Shown in pieces: positions 1 to 8,615 of a DNA stretch of 64,000 nt (positions are counted from its first letter, which is position 1; every line of letters begins with the position of its first letter). The position numbers and the translations under genes were made by a program. The notes beneath the pieces were generated by a model. That model worked only from the letters and a program-made list of their open reading frames with translations. It had not been told where the DNA came from and made no database searches. Origin of the DNA: Micromonospora andamanensis (lineage in GTDB: Bacteria; Actinomycetota; Actinomycetes; Mycobacteriales; Micromonosporaceae); assembly GCF_016863495.1 (NCBI RefSeq), contig NZ_BOOZ01000007.1, forward strand, positions 1-64,000, written 5' to 3'.

Positions 1-898
1 CCTCACCGACAGTGCTCGCGTCTGAGCCGCGCAGTTCGCGGTGGGCGGCAGTGATTGCGGTGCGTGCCTCGTCGCTGCCGGCGGCAGCCAGTGCTTCGGC
101 CATACGTGTAAAGCACAGGGCACGAGTTCGGGTGGGTACCGAACTGGGTTCCAGCGAGCGGCGTGAGAAAGCAATCGCCGCCCGAATGTCGACGTTGTCG
201 AGGGCGCGTTGGCTCTGCCGCATGAGGGTGTAGGCGGTGAGTGCATTGTCGTCAGCCTCGATCGCGCGGCGGTGCGATCGGTCAAGCCATGACCCGCCAT
301 CGGGCGGGGCGGTGTTGTCGGCGATCCAGCTCATGAACTCCGACCAGAGGGCGTCGACGCGTGCGAGGTGTGGTCGAACGTGGTTGCCCTGGAGTTGGTC
401 GAGGACGTCGAGATGCTCCTGCACATGGCTCTTGAGTCGGGGCCACATCCGGGTGGGCCGAGCTATGAGTGCGTCGAGATCGCGTAGCCATGCCTCCGGA
501 TCGCGGTCGAGAAGCTCGTCATTGACGCGGATGCGGACCAACCGGTGCATAGCTGGCTGGCATACCGGACCTGTTCGGACGGCGCCTGGAGTACGTCGAG
601 GGCTGTAGAGACCCAGGTCGGTGTCTGTGGTGACACCGAGCACTTGGCGTAGCGCGACTCGGCGTTCGCGGCTGGGCCAGCGGTGTTCTCCGCGTTCGAG
701 TTTGCCGACCCAACGGCGGTCGACGTAGTGCGCGGTGAGGTCGCGGTCTGGGTAGAGCTGAGCCAGGGCGGTGTTGACGGCGTCGGCCAGCTCGGTCCGG
801 GACATGCGCTGTCCGGGTCGCCGCGGTGACGGCAAGCCCGCCCGTCTTTCGGCGAGCTGCGCGTTCGGCGTGATCAGCGTGTCCGGATGATGAGGCAC
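1..898 (-). CDS. HTH-type regulator with helical repeat-like C-terminus (3' end outside window)
   Basis: An open frame of about 299 codons runs leftward from a GTG at 898 to the window edge without a stop. The start is preceded on the coding strand by GGGAGGG at about 5 bases. The N-terminus contains RRAGLPSPRRPGQRMSRTEL, a signature I associate with a large actinobacterial family having a degenerate helix-turn-helix (about residues 30-85, ending in a WPS..RR segment) and a long helical, TPR-like C-terminal half. Such proteins are usually annotated as XRE-like regulators or hypothetical proteins; a DNA target cannot be read here. No partner gene is visible, and the next gene upstream is about 200 bases away. 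The C-terminus is missing because of the window boundary, not because of visible damage. The family assignment is from motif memory. Confidence 0.72.
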   Translation of the reverse strand, partial: MPHHPDTLITPNAQLAERRAGLPSPRRPGQRMSRTELADAVNTALAQLYPDRDLTAHYVDRRWVGKLERGEHRWPSRERRVALRQVLGVTTDTDLGLYSPRRTPGAVRTGPVCQPAMHRLVRIRVNDELLDRDPEAWLRDLDALIARPTRMWPRLKSHVQEHLDVLDQLQGNHVRPHLARVDALWSEFMSWIADNTAPPDGGSWLDRSHRRAIEADDNALTAYTLMRQSQRALDNVDIRAAIAFSRRSLEPSSVPTRTRALCFTRMAEALAAAGSDEARTAITAAHRELRGSDASTVGE

Positions 899-1100
899 CG
901 ATACCCTCCCGTGGACCCAACCGGACTCAATCAAACGTGCGAACTCGCCGGGCGTCCTCAGTCGAGGCCGTAGGCATCGCTCGGCTGGCTGCTGTCAGCG
1001 TGGCATCAGGATCACCAGAGTCAAGGCGGGCCTTGAGTGGCGTCGCCGAGACCGGAAGGCCGGCCTCGGCTGCGCGGGATGCAGTGTCGCGAGTGCTCAG

Positions 1101-1310
1101 CTACTGCATTGGAGACGAGAAGCCGCGATCACGGACGGCCTGCGTGAAGGTATGCCATTGCTCGGGGGCGAATCGAAGTACCGGTCCGGTACTGTTCTTC
1201 GAATCGCGTACCAGGATCGGTTCGTCAGTGTCGGCGACTTCGACGCAGTTGCCATCGTCGCTGTGACTGGACTTGCGCCAGGTGAGCTGGGTACTGGGCC
1301 GGATAGTCAT
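1101..1310 (-). CDS. DUF397 domain protein
   Basis: This 69-residue protein is a complete DUF397 domain. It has the typical TWRKSSHSDDGNCVEVA opening, then a central VRDSKNS segment and a C-terminal FAPEQWHTF segment. DUF397 proteins in actinomycetes are small acidic partners of XRE/DUF5753 regulators and include BldB-like developmental factors; the pair is often described as toxin-antitoxin-like, but the biochemical role is unsettled. The ATG overlaps the stop codon of the upstream regulator (1307-2197) by four bases (ATGA), so the two are translationally coupled, regulator first. Length is normal for the family. Confidence 0.88.
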   Translation of the reverse strand: MTIRPSTQLTWRKSSHSDDGNCVEVADTDEPILVRDSKNSTGPVLRFAPEQWHTFTQAVRDRGFSSPMQ

Positions 1311-2197
1311 ATCGAGGCTCCTTCGGTGGGTGCCAGACTCTCCGCCACGGCGCGGAGGAGACGGATACTTGAGTCGGGAGGCAGGGCCGCGGCCTTGAGT
1401 CGGCTGTGCAGGCCCACATAGGGGTCCAGCTCATCTGGATCGGTGTGAATCATATCGCGGGTCAGGGTGTCGACCGCGACAGCCCGTGACCCCTGCGGGT
1501 CGCGATAGCGGTAGATCGAGTACGCCGAACGGGGCGCGCTGTGACCTGTGATCGACGTGTCGGACGGCAGCACCTGGACGACCACGGATGACGGGTGATT
1601 CGTACAAACGGCGATGACGTGTCGAAGCTGCTCCGCGACGGCGGCGGGGTCAGCTGCGCGTCGCCGAATCGCGCTCTCGTCGATGACGGCTTCGTAGCGC
1701 GGCCCGCCAGCGGCGAGCACTAGGCTCTGACGGCGAGCGCGGGCGGCAACCGCGGCGGCGGGGTCGAACCCGTCGCCGTGGCGGGCCGGTTCGCTGCGGA
1801 GCCGCGCAGCGGCGTAGGCGGGAGTCTGGAGTAGGCCGGGGATCAGTGAAATGGCGAATTCGGTGATCGTCTTGGTGCCGCTTTCCAGATCCGCGTAGAC
1901 GGCTTGCCGGCTCCCCATCCGTTTCGCGTCGGCTATCCACCATCCACGCGCCCAACCGTCGGCGGCGGCGTCCATAATCGCGGCCCTCCGATTCACGCCT
2001 ACCGTGAGGTAGTCACAGATTCCGCTGACCAGATCGATGTCCGGGCCGAGATGGCCGTTCTCCAGCGCGCTAATCTGTTGCCTCGGAAATCCCAGCGCAC
2101 GGGCGACCGACTCGCTCGTGATGTCATGCTCCTCCCGCAGTCGGCGGATTTCACGTCCGAGCCACTGTCGACGGACATAGGGACTGGGGCGGGTCAA
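1307..2197 (-). CDS. XRE-family regulator with DUF5753-type C-terminal domain
   Basis: The 296-residue protein has an N-terminal Cro/C1-type helix-turn-helix at about residues 10-65 (recognition region FPRQQISALENG). A DUF5753 (Scr1-associated) domain follows from about residue 95, with the usual FAISLIPGLLQTPAYA segment and an ESAIRR segment near residue 173. These proteins always travel with DUF397 partners, as here, where the DUF397 gene starts inside this gene's stop codon. They act as pleiotropic regulators of differentiation and secondary metabolism in streptomycetes; the target of this copy is unknown. The upstream 400 bases hold no other gene and must contain its promoter. Length and domain order are normal. 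Confidence 0.87.
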   Translation of the reverse strand: MTRPSPYVRRQWLGREIRRLREEHDITSESVARALGFPRQQISALENGHLGPDIDLVSGICDYLTVGVNRRAAIMDAAADGWARGWWIADAKRMGSRQAVYADLESGTKTITEFAISLIPGLLQTPAYAAARLRSEPARHGDGFDPAAAVAARARRQSLVLAAGGPRYEAVIDESAIRRRAADPAAVAEQLRHVIAVCTNHPSSVVVQVLPSDTSITGHSAPRSAYSIYRYRDPQGSRAVAVDTLTRDMIHTDPDELDPYVGLHSRLKAAALPPDSSIRLLRAVAESLAPTEGASI

Positions 2198-2331
2198 CGG
2201 CAGCCTCCAAGATCGGTCCCGAGTCCGGCCAGGCGCTCAGGGTCGGCCGGGCATTCAATGTAACCCGGGTTGAGGTAAAGATGATCTCCATGTTGTTGCT
2301 CGACCCGCATGAACACGCAGCTCAATGCCCC

Positions 2332-2375
2332 GTCGGACCGAAGGTCGGTACGCAAGGTCGGACCGAAGGTAGGTA
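2332..2375. repeat. Two-copy direct repeat in the 2198-2608 intergenic gap
   Basis: The 410-base gap between the divergent genes at 2197 and 2609 has no convincing gene. It contains two copies of a 19-base unit beginning GTCGGACCGAAGGT, at 2332-2350 and 2357-2375, differing at one base and set 25 bases apart. This could be a binding site for a regulator of either flanking gene, or a simple duplication. No clear promoter could be assigned. Confidence 0.5.
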
Positions 2376-2608
2376 TTCCCAGCCGCGCCCGATTCGGTGA
2401 TCGTTTATTCGCAAAGAGCTATGCCCACGTCGGGATAGGTCTGTTGCCGAAAATCCCGCAGGTGGCACGACCGATGCGGCGGCTCTTGGCGCTTGCGATG
2501 CGTGCGTGAGCCTCCGGTAGCGACCGCCCAACCACGATGTCCAGCAAGGTTGACCACCAGGAGAAGCAGAAGCACCCCGTCGAGTGCTGTTGAGGCTTAG
2601 GAGCCGCC

Positions 2609-3307
2609 GTGATGCCGACAACGATGCAGTCCAAGGATATGGCGATGGTCAGCGCGGTTGGTGCGGATGTGCCCTGGCTTGCTGTGTCGTTGGCCAAGGC
2701 GCTGTCGGCCCGATCAGTTGGGGCGTGGCTTGTGCCTGACGCGAGGGCTCGTGTGGGCGTTCTACTTCGGTACGCCGAGTTTGTGTTGGAGCATGCGGTG
2801 CGGTACGGCCAGGTCGACATGGCCGTAGATCGGGCGTCGTTGGCAATTTGGTTCTCCCACTCGCGGCGTCCGCCGTTGTCTGGCCAGTGGGTGTATGACC
2901 TGCGGCGACTGCTCGGAGCTAGCGCCAGCCGGTTCGCCGTGTTCCACGCTCATGTCAGTGCGGCTCAGCCGAACGTTCCGCATCACTATCTGGCGCACGT
3001 TGTGCAGGGCCACGGAGTGCGAGGCGATGTCCTCGCGGGGCGGCTGCGTGTTCTCGATGCCGCTGGGCTGCCGTCGTTTGCGGAGTTGGTCGGTGACCGG
3101 CCGCGGGAGAGCCTGCTTGCTCGGTGTGGGTACCAGCCTCGCTCGCCGGTTCTGTTGGCGCCGGGTGGTCCGGTGCTGTGGCGGATGTGGCGGTCCGTGC
3201 CTTGCGCTGCTGGAGCCGACGGAGCGGCCGTGGACGATTTGCCGCGCCGGGTCCGCCTTCACCGTCCCAGGGCTCGGCGATTACTGGCGGTGTCGGGTTC
3301 TTCCTAG
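2609..3307 (+). CDS. Hypothetical protein
   Basis: I do not recognise this 232-residue protein. The GTG at 2609 and the ATG at 2612 share the upstream TAGGAG (2598-2603). Codon third positions are mostly G or C and the composition is protein-like, with amphipathic helices (for example VLLRYAEFVLEHAVRYG near residue 50). From about residue 190 to the end the sequence becomes arginine-rich and less convincing, so the true 3' end could be frameshifted. A TTA codon lies at 3281-3283. No signal peptide or membrane segment is seen. The next gene begins 92 bases downstream on the same strand, so the two could be cotranscribed. Confidence 0.42.
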   Translation: MMPTTMQSKDMAMVSAVGADVPWLAVSLAKALSARSVGAWLVPDARARVGVLLRYAEFVLEHAVRYGQVDMAVDRASLAIWFSHSRRPPLSGQWVYDLRRLLGASASRFAVFHAHVSAAQPNVPHHYLAHVVQGHGVRGDVLAGRLRVLDAAGLPSFAELVGDRPRESLLARCGYQPRSPVLLAPGGPVLWRMWRSVPCAAGADGAAVDDLPRRVRLHRPRARRLLAVSGSS

Positions 3308-3399
3308 CTACGTGTGCTCGCCCTGGCCCAGGGGCTTGACGCTCTTGATGTCGCCCCGGAGCCATGTGAGGACGCAGTCTTCCCAAGGAGTTATCCCTC

Positions 3400-3726
3400 G
3401 TGAACATGACAGAACGAATCTCGAGCGCGTTGTTGCCCGCAGAACCTTCCGGTATCGCCGTCGCGGAGTCGCGGGAGTTTGTGTGGGGTTACGCGATCCG
3501 TCGTGAGCGGCCCAACGGTGACCGCGATCTGTTCGGATTCACGCCCGACCGGGACGGTGCCAAGCGGGCGGTCGCCCGTGAGGAGAGGTATTGGTGTCGC
3601 GCTCCGGTGCGGCCGGTGGCGGTGCACGTGGTACCGACCAACGCGACCGGCATGAACCGACATCCGGTCGATGGCTGCCGTGCTGGGGCGTGCCCCATCT
3701 CGCTGGAGCGGGGGGTGGCGTGGTGA
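3400..3726 (+). CDS. Hypothetical protein
   Basis: This is a 108-residue soluble protein with no family I recognise. The GTG start at 3400 has an AAGGAG site about ten bases upstream. The centre reads like a compact beta-rich domain (VWGYAIRRERPNGDRDLFGF, then a basic helix about AKRAVAREERYW). Its last codons overlap the start of the APC permease (3720), so it is translationally coupled to the amine/amino-acid cluster and may be its first gene. Confidence 0.6.
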   Translation: MNMTERISSALLPAEPSGIAVAESREFVWGYAIRRERPNGDRDLFGFTPDRDGAKRAVAREERYWCRAPVRPVAVHVVPTNATGMNRHPVDGCRAGACPISLERGVAW

Positions 3727-5174
3727 GTGCGGGGTTGCAGGTGGCGTTGGCGCGTCGGACGTTGACGCCTGCGGGGTTGTTTGTTTTTGGTGCGGCGGCG
3801 TCGGCGCCGTTGGTGGTGCTCGTCGGCGGTATTCCGGCGATTTATGCGACCACGGGCGTGGTGGCGTTGCCGCTGACGTATCTGTTAGTGGCGGCCGGGG
3901 TGGCGTTGCTGGCGGTCGGGTACACGGCGATGGCACGTCAGGTGGGTCATCCGGCGGCTTATTACGGCATCCTGGCTCGCGGTGTCGGTCCTGGTTGGGG
4001 TGTGGCGGCCGGGATGGTCGCGCTGGTTGCCTATGGCGCGATTCAGACGAGTTTGTATGGCCTGCTCGGCGGGATCCTGGCCGCGACGTTCGGTGGCTCC
4101 TGGTGGGTGTGGGCCGCTATGGCCGTCGCCCTGGTCGGGACGCTGGGGGTCAGGGCGATCGTGCTGTCCACCCGGGTGCTGGGGACGGTGTTGGCGGCCT
4201 CGCTGCTGATTGTTGTGGTGTTCGTGGTGGCCGGGGTGAGTCAGCCAGTGGCCGGTGCCGTGTCTTGGGAGGGCTTCGAGGTCTCCGGGCTGGCGGTCAC
4301 CGGGATCGGTGGGGCGGTCGGGTTCATCGTGGCCTCGTTGATGGGTGTCGACGCCGCGGGCAGCTTCGCCGAGGAGGTGATCGACAAGACGGCGATCAGC
4401 CGGGCCACGATCGGCGCGGCGCTGCTGCTCGGCGGGGTGTACGCGCTGGAGGCGTGGGCGATGGGCGTGGCGAGCGGCCCGAACACCGTCGCCGAGCAGG
4501 CCGCCGATCCGGGGCTGCCGTTCGCGGTGCTGGAGCGTGCTGGCGGCTGGTGGGCCGGTGCGGCGAGTGTGCTGCTGATCTTCGCGATCCTCACCTCGAT
4601 GCTGGCATTCCACAACGTCTTCGCCCGGTACGTGTTCGCGATGGCTCGTGAGCAGGTGTTGTCCGCCGGGCTGGCTCGCACCGGCAGCGGGAGGCGGGTC
4701 AGCGCGCCGCGCGGCGGGTCGGTGGCGCAGACGGTTGTAGCCGGGGTGGTGGTGGCTGGCTTCGCGGTGGCCGGCCTTGACCCGGTCGAGCAGATGTTCA
4801 CCTGGTTGTCGAGCCTGGGGGCGATGGGTTTGCTGGGCCTGCTGCTGGCCGCGTCGGTGGCGGCGCTGGTCGCTCCGGCTCGGGTGCGCGGCCCGGGGGC
4901 CGGGATGTGGCAGTGGCGGTTGGCGCCGGTGCTGGGCGTCCTCGCGGGGTGTGTGCTGCTGACGCTGATGGTCGGTAACGCGGGGTCGCTACTCGGTGCC
5001 GCACCCGGGTCGCCGTACCCCTACCTGCTGCCGGCGCTACTGCTCGGCGTCGCCGTGCTAGGCGGGATGTGGGCTGGGCATCTACGGCACGCCCGGCCGG
5101 ATGTCTACGCGGGCATCGGTCGCGGTACTCCATCGACACACCAAGTGCCCGACGACATCCGCATCTCGATCTGA
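3720..5174 (+). CDS. APC-superfamily amino acid/amine permease
   Basis: The 484-residue protein has about twelve hydrophobic segments and the general look of APC-superfamily (amino acid-polyamine-organocation) transporters: a glycine-rich first helix, a GIGGAVGFIVASLMGVDAAGS region near residue 200, an acidic EEVIDK loop near residue 220, and ARYVFAMAREQVLSAGLAR near residue 305. Family members exchange or symport amino acids and amines. The GTG at 3720 is inside the previous gene's 3' end, and a second GTG follows at 3723; longer starts upstream lie within that gene and are unlikely. The histidine-decarboxylase-like gene two genes downstream suggests a histidine/histamine-type substrate, which is inference only. 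A TTA codon occurs at 3885-3887. Confidence 0.82.
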   Translation: MVSAGLQVALARRTLTPAGLFVFGAAASAPLVVLVGGIPAIYATTGVVALPLTYLLVAAGVALLAVGYTAMARQVGHPAAYYGILARGVGPGWGVAAGMVALVAYGAIQTSLYGLLGGILAATFGGSWWVWAAMAVALVGTLGVRAIVLSTRVLGTVLAASLLIVVVFVVAGVSQPVAGAVSWEGFEVSGLAVTGIGGAVGFIVASLMGVDAAGSFAEEVIDKTAISRATIGAALLLGGVYALEAWAMGVASGPNTVAEQAADPGLPFAVLERAGGWWAGAASVLLIFAILTSMLAFHNVFARYVFAMAREQVLSAGLARTGSGRRVSAPRGGSVAQTVVAGVVVAGFAVAGLDPVEQMFTWLSSLGAMGLLGLLLAASVAALVAPARVRGPGAGMWQWRLAPVLGVLAGCVLLTLMVGNAGSLLGAAPGSPYPYLLPALLLGVAVLGGMWAGHLRHARPDVYAGIGRGTPSTHQVPDDIRISI

Positions 5175-5185
5175 CAGGGGCGTCG

Positions 5186-6214
5186 ATGATGACCCACGCG
5201 GCGACACCCGCCGGACACTACGGCGCCGGCCCTCAGCATCGCGGCTACGACCCGCAGCATCCCGGTCACGGCCGTGACCCGCTGCATCCCGGTCGGCGGC
5301 CGGAGCACGCGCCGCCGGTGCCGCCCGGCGGCTACGGGTCTCCTGTCCAGTACGGGCCGCGGTCCGGCTACGACTCGCCCTCCGCCGGTCACAAGCGGGT
5401 GCCGGACACTCACGGTCCTGCCTCAGCGCCGATGCCTGCACCCGTGGCCGTGCCTACACACGGCCCCGACGAGGAGGCACCGGATCCTGATCCTGCCAAA
5501 TTGTGGGCGCATCTGCGCCGTCAGGTGGGCTGGCGGGCGACGCGGGCGAACCAGAGCCATATGGTCGAGGCCGACCAAGCGTATGGGACATCTAGGGCTC
5601 TCGGCCCACACGGCATTCTGTGGTTCTTCGTTTCCAAGGCGGCGGCTGAGCCGTTCGGCCTTCGGCTCCACATGGCCCACAGGCTGTGGTACAGCTCGCC
5701 CGACGCGGACAATCTCCCGACGCTGCTCGCCGAACTGGCCAAGGTCGCCGAACGCAATATCGCCAACGCGGACGCGGCCGGGCAGCGGTGGCACCCGCTG
5801 GGTCCGGATGCGGCGATGGCCAACGGCGGAGAGGTGACCCTCCCATCGAGCGCAAGCTACCTGGGTGTGGGCGTGACCACGCTCGATACCGCTGACGGCC
5901 GCTGGTACAGGCTCGCGGCCGGCTTGCGCATGCCGTCGCCTACCGGTTACAGATCGGTCTATGACCTCAAGGGCCACTGCTATGTCCTGCTGACCGACGG
6001 CACCGCTCTGCGGATCGATCGTGACCCCCACCGCCGCCTCGGCGACGACGGCATCCGCAGTAGTAAGCCCCTCGATGCCGACCGTGCCCATTGGCACAAC
6101 CCCTACGCGGACTTGACCGAGCAGGGCGAGTACGGCACCCGTGAGGTGTGGCGGCGCCTGGCTGGCCTGCATTACATCCTGGCCTCACACCTGGGCGAGG
6201 GGCAGGCGCCGTGA
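5186..6214 (+). CDS. Hypothetical protein with Pro/Gly/His-rich N-terminus
   Basis: This 342-residue protein has two parts. Residues 1 to about 100 are low-complexity, rich in Pro, Gly, Tyr and His, with loosely repeated G-Y-x-x-x-H and H-P-G units, and are probably disordered. Residues 110-342 form a folded domain with many aromatic residues (WRATRANQSHM, GILWFFVSKAAAEPFGLRL, HWHNPYADL) that I cannot assign. There is no signal peptide or membrane helix. ATGs at 5186 and 5189 are both possible. It begins 11 bases after the permease and overlaps the decarboxylase start by four bases (GTGA), so it belongs to the same transcript. Its tight placement suggests it serves the decarboxylase pathway, perhaps as an accessory or scaffold, but that is speculation. 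Confidence 0.7.
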   Translation: MMTHAATPAGHYGAGPQHRGYDPQHPGHGRDPLHPGRRPEHAPPVPPGGYGSPVQYGPRSGYDSPSAGHKRVPDTHGPASAPMPAPVAVPTHGPDEEAPDPDPAKLWAHLRRQVGWRATRANQSHMVEADQAYGTSRALGPHGILWFFVSKAAAEPFGLRLHMAHRLWYSSPDADNLPTLLAELAKVAERNIANADAAGQRWHPLGPDAAMANGGEVTLPSSASYLGVGVTTLDTADGRWYRLAAGLRMPSPTGYRSVYDLKGHCYVLLTDGTALRIDRDPHRRLGDDGIRSSKPLDADRAHWHNPYADLTEQGEYGTREVWRRLAGLHYILASHLGEGQAP

Positions 6215-7428
6215 CCGACACCCAGGCCCTCGACTTGGCCGCCGCCGCTGATCTGAGCGTCAGCCCGTCGATCGACGTTACTGCGGTCCTAGACCATCTC
6301 GTCAACGACGCCGACGCCGCCGCGTTCACCGCCATCGGCTACCCGGGGGCCGTGGATGTCGACTACCGCGAGGTCATCGCGCGCCTCGGTGGCCGGCTGT
6401 GGAACAACATCGGCGATCCGTTCCTGGACGCGGGCGGGGTAGCCCATACGCGGGTGCTGGAACGGGCCGTGATCGCCTGGGTTGCCGATCTGCTGGGCAT
6501 GCCCGCCGATGACCGCTGGGGCTACGTCAGCGCAGGCGGCACTGAGGGGAACCTGTCCGCCCTGCACGCCGCCTATCGCCGCTACCCGACGGCCCGGATC
6601 TACCACTCCACGGCAGCCCACTACTCCATCCCCAAAATCGTACGGCTCATCCGTGCACGCAGTGTGGCCGTCGACACTGACCCGCACGGCGAGATGGACT
6701 ACGAGCACCTGGCCGCGCAGCTCCGAATCAAAGGACGACGGCGCTCGCCGGCGATCGTGATCGCCACCGCCGGCACCACCTTCCACGAAGCCGTGGATGA
6801 CACCAGCCGGATCCGCACTGTCCTCGACGAGCACGGCGTCGCGGGACACGTGCACGTCGACGCCGCCCTGTCCGGTATCCCTCTCGCCCTCGACGGCCGA
6901 CTACGGCTCGACGACGCCAGCGACCTCGGCAGCGTCGCGATCTCCGGGCACAAGTTCTTCGGCACGCCACGGCCGTGCGGGGTCGTCCTCATGCGCGACA
7001 GCCTCCGTACTCACGGCAGCCGCATCGCGTACACCAACACTCACGACACCACCATCGGTGGCTCTCGCTGCGGTCTGGCCGCCGCCCTGCTGTGGCACGC
7101 CATCGCCGGCTACGGCGCCGAAGGCCACCGGTGGCGCGTGAGTGAGGCCCGCAGCCTCGCCGCCTACGCCGTCGAGCAGATCAACGCCACTGGCTGGTCC
7201 GCCCGGCGTCACCCCCACGCCTTCACCGTCGTCATGCCCACCCCACCCGAGCAGGTACGTCGAAAGTGGCTCCTTGCCACCGAGCCCCCGTACAGCCGCC
7301 TCATCTGTATGCCCGGTGTCCGGAAAAACCAGATCGACGCGTTCGTCGCCGACCTTGCTGCCGCCATCACGGTGCCGATCCCGCGTCCCCGCACACCGCA
7401 GCCACCTGAGGCAGCCACCGCCTGCTGA
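6211..7428 (+). CDS. PLP-dependent histidine decarboxylase-like enzyme
   Basis: The 405-residue protein belongs to the PLP-dependent group II decarboxylases and looks closest to the bacterial PLP-type histidine decarboxylases, which convert L-histidine to histamine and CO2. Visible landmarks in order are: WNNIGDPF near residue 64, the phosphate-binding SAGGTEGN at 108-115, the PLP-stacking His in AAHYS (137), ATAGTT at 185-190, HVDAALSG with the pyridine-contacting Asp at 217, and SGHKFFGTPRPCG with the Schiff-base Lys at 248. Length is normal for the family. The GTG start overlaps the upstream stop codon (GTGA). The next gene, a deacetylase-fold amidohydrolase, starts 35 bases later. Substrate specificity is inferred from similarity of the motifs; another aromatic or basic amino acid remains possible. 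Confidence 0.85.
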   Translation: MTDTQALDLAAAADLSVSPSIDVTAVLDHLVNDADAAAFTAIGYPGAVDVDYREVIARLGGRLWNNIGDPFLDAGGVAHTRVLERAVIAWVADLLGMPADDRWGYVSAGGTEGNLSALHAAYRRYPTARIYHSTAAHYSIPKIVRLIRARSVAVDTDPHGEMDYEHLAAQLRIKGRRRSPAIVIATAGTTFHEAVDDTSRIRTVLDEHGVAGHVHVDAALSGIPLALDGRLRLDDASDLGSVAISGHKFFGTPRPCGVVLMRDSLRTHGSRIAYTNTHDTTIGGSRCGLAAALLWHAIAGYGAEGHRWRVSEARSLAAYAVEQINATGWSARRHPHAFTVVMPTPPEQVRRKWLLATEPPYSRLICMPGVRKNQIDAFVADLAAAITVPIPRPRTPQPPEAATAC

Positions 7429-7462
7429 ACCTCTGCCCCGCATCGAATCATGGAGGCGACAG

Positions 7463-8590
7463 ATGCCCACCGGCTACGTCCACCATCCGCTGTTCTACTG
7501 GCATGACACCGGTACCAGCGCCGGCGTGGTGCCGGCGGATCCGTCAGCGGGCATCCAACCGTTCACGCACGTGGAGAGCGCCGACGCCAAACGGCGAAGC
7601 CACGAGCTGATCCACACCTCGGGCCTCCTCGCAACGGTGAAAGTCATCGACCCGCGCGAGGCCACCATGGACGAGCTTCTGCGCGTGCACACCAGCGACC
7701 ACATCCAGCACCTTCAGGAGCAGAGCGAGCTGCCAGGAGGAGGCGACGCTGGAGACGGCTTCTCCCCAGTGGGCCGCGGCAGCTACCGCATCGCCCGCCT
7801 CGCCGCCGGCAGCCTGGTCGAACTCGTCACCGCGGTCACGGAAGGCACGGTCAGCAACGGCTACGCGCTGCTGCGCCCACCCGGGCACCACGCCACCGCC
7901 GACCAAGGGATGGGTTTCTGTTTGATCAACAACGTGGCCATCGCCGCTCGACACGCCCAGGAGGTCCTTGGCCTGGCCAGGGTCGCGGTGGTGGACCTCG
8001 ACGTACACCACGGCAACGGCACCCAGTCGATCTTCTACGGCGATCCCAGTGTGCTTACCATCTCGATTCACCAGGCCAACTGCTTCCCACCGGACTCCGG
8101 AGGGCTCGGGGACAACGGTCTTGGTGACGGCGTCGGGTACGCGCTCAACATCCCGTTGCCTGCGGGCACCGGCCACGCCGGCTACCTGCACACCATGCGC
8201 GAGGTCGTCCTTCCCGCGCTCGACCGGTTCGACCCCGACCTGATCCTGCTCTCGGCCGGCTTCGACGCCAACGTCTTCGAGCCGATGGCGAGGCAGATGC
8301 TCATCGCCGACACCTACCGGGAAATGACCCGCCTCCTGGTCGACGCCGCCGAACGGCTCTGCCACGGCCGCCTCGTCAGCGCCCATGAAGGCGGCTACAA
8401 CCCGTGGTACGTGCCGTTCTGCGTCCTTGCCCACGTCGAGCAGCTGTCCGGGCACCGCACACCCGTCGTCGATCCCTACGTCGGCGTCGTCGCCGCCGAT
8501 CACCTCCTGCCGCACCAACGTGAGGTCATCGAGGCCGCCGCGCAACTCGTCGCGGGAATCAAACCGGCCCCTACCAATTCCGCCGCCTGA
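7463..8590 (+). CDS. Histone deacetylase/acetylpolyamine amidohydrolase-family hydrolase
   Basis: The 375-residue protein is a class II HDAC-type zinc amidohydrolase, a family that removes acyl groups from acetylated amines such as acetylpolyamines or acetyl-lysine. The full active site is readable: the His dyad in RPPGHHA (142-143), zinc ligands D180 and H182 in VDLDVHHGNGTQ and D268 in LSAGFDAN, and the transition-state Tyr in EGGYNP (312). Start ATG 7463 is preceded by TGGAGG about seven bases upstream; longer frames run into the decarboxylase gene. It is cotranscribed with the decarboxylase (34-base gap) and the methyltransferase (25-base gap). Together with an amine-forming enzyme, an acetylated amine (for example N-acetylhistamine) is a reasonable guess at the substrate, not shown. 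Confidence 0.86.
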   Translation: MPTGYVHHPLFYWHDTGTSAGVVPADPSAGIQPFTHVESADAKRRSHELIHTSGLLATVKVIDPREATMDELLRVHTSDHIQHLQEQSELPGGGDAGDGFSPVGRGSYRIARLAAGSLVELVTAVTEGTVSNGYALLRPPGHHATADQGMGFCLINNVAIAARHAQEVLGLARVAVVDLDVHHGNGTQSIFYGDPSVLTISIHQANCFPPDSGGLGDNGLGDGVGYALNIPLPAGTGHAGYLHTMREVVLPALDRFDPDLILLSAGFDANVFEPMARQMLIADTYREMTRLLVDAAERLCHGRLVSAHEGGYNPWYVPFCVLAHVEQLSGHRTPVVDPYVGVVAADHLLPHQREVIEAAAQLVAGIKPAPTNSAA

Positions 8591-8615
8591 CCCAGCGCCA
8601 ACCCTCGGAGTGACC

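Noticed and set aside
2895..3506. An alternative plus-strand frame overlapping the hypothetical gene at 2609
   Set aside because: It has no ribosome site at its start and poorer codon pattern, although it could contain the real 3' end if a frameshift exists.
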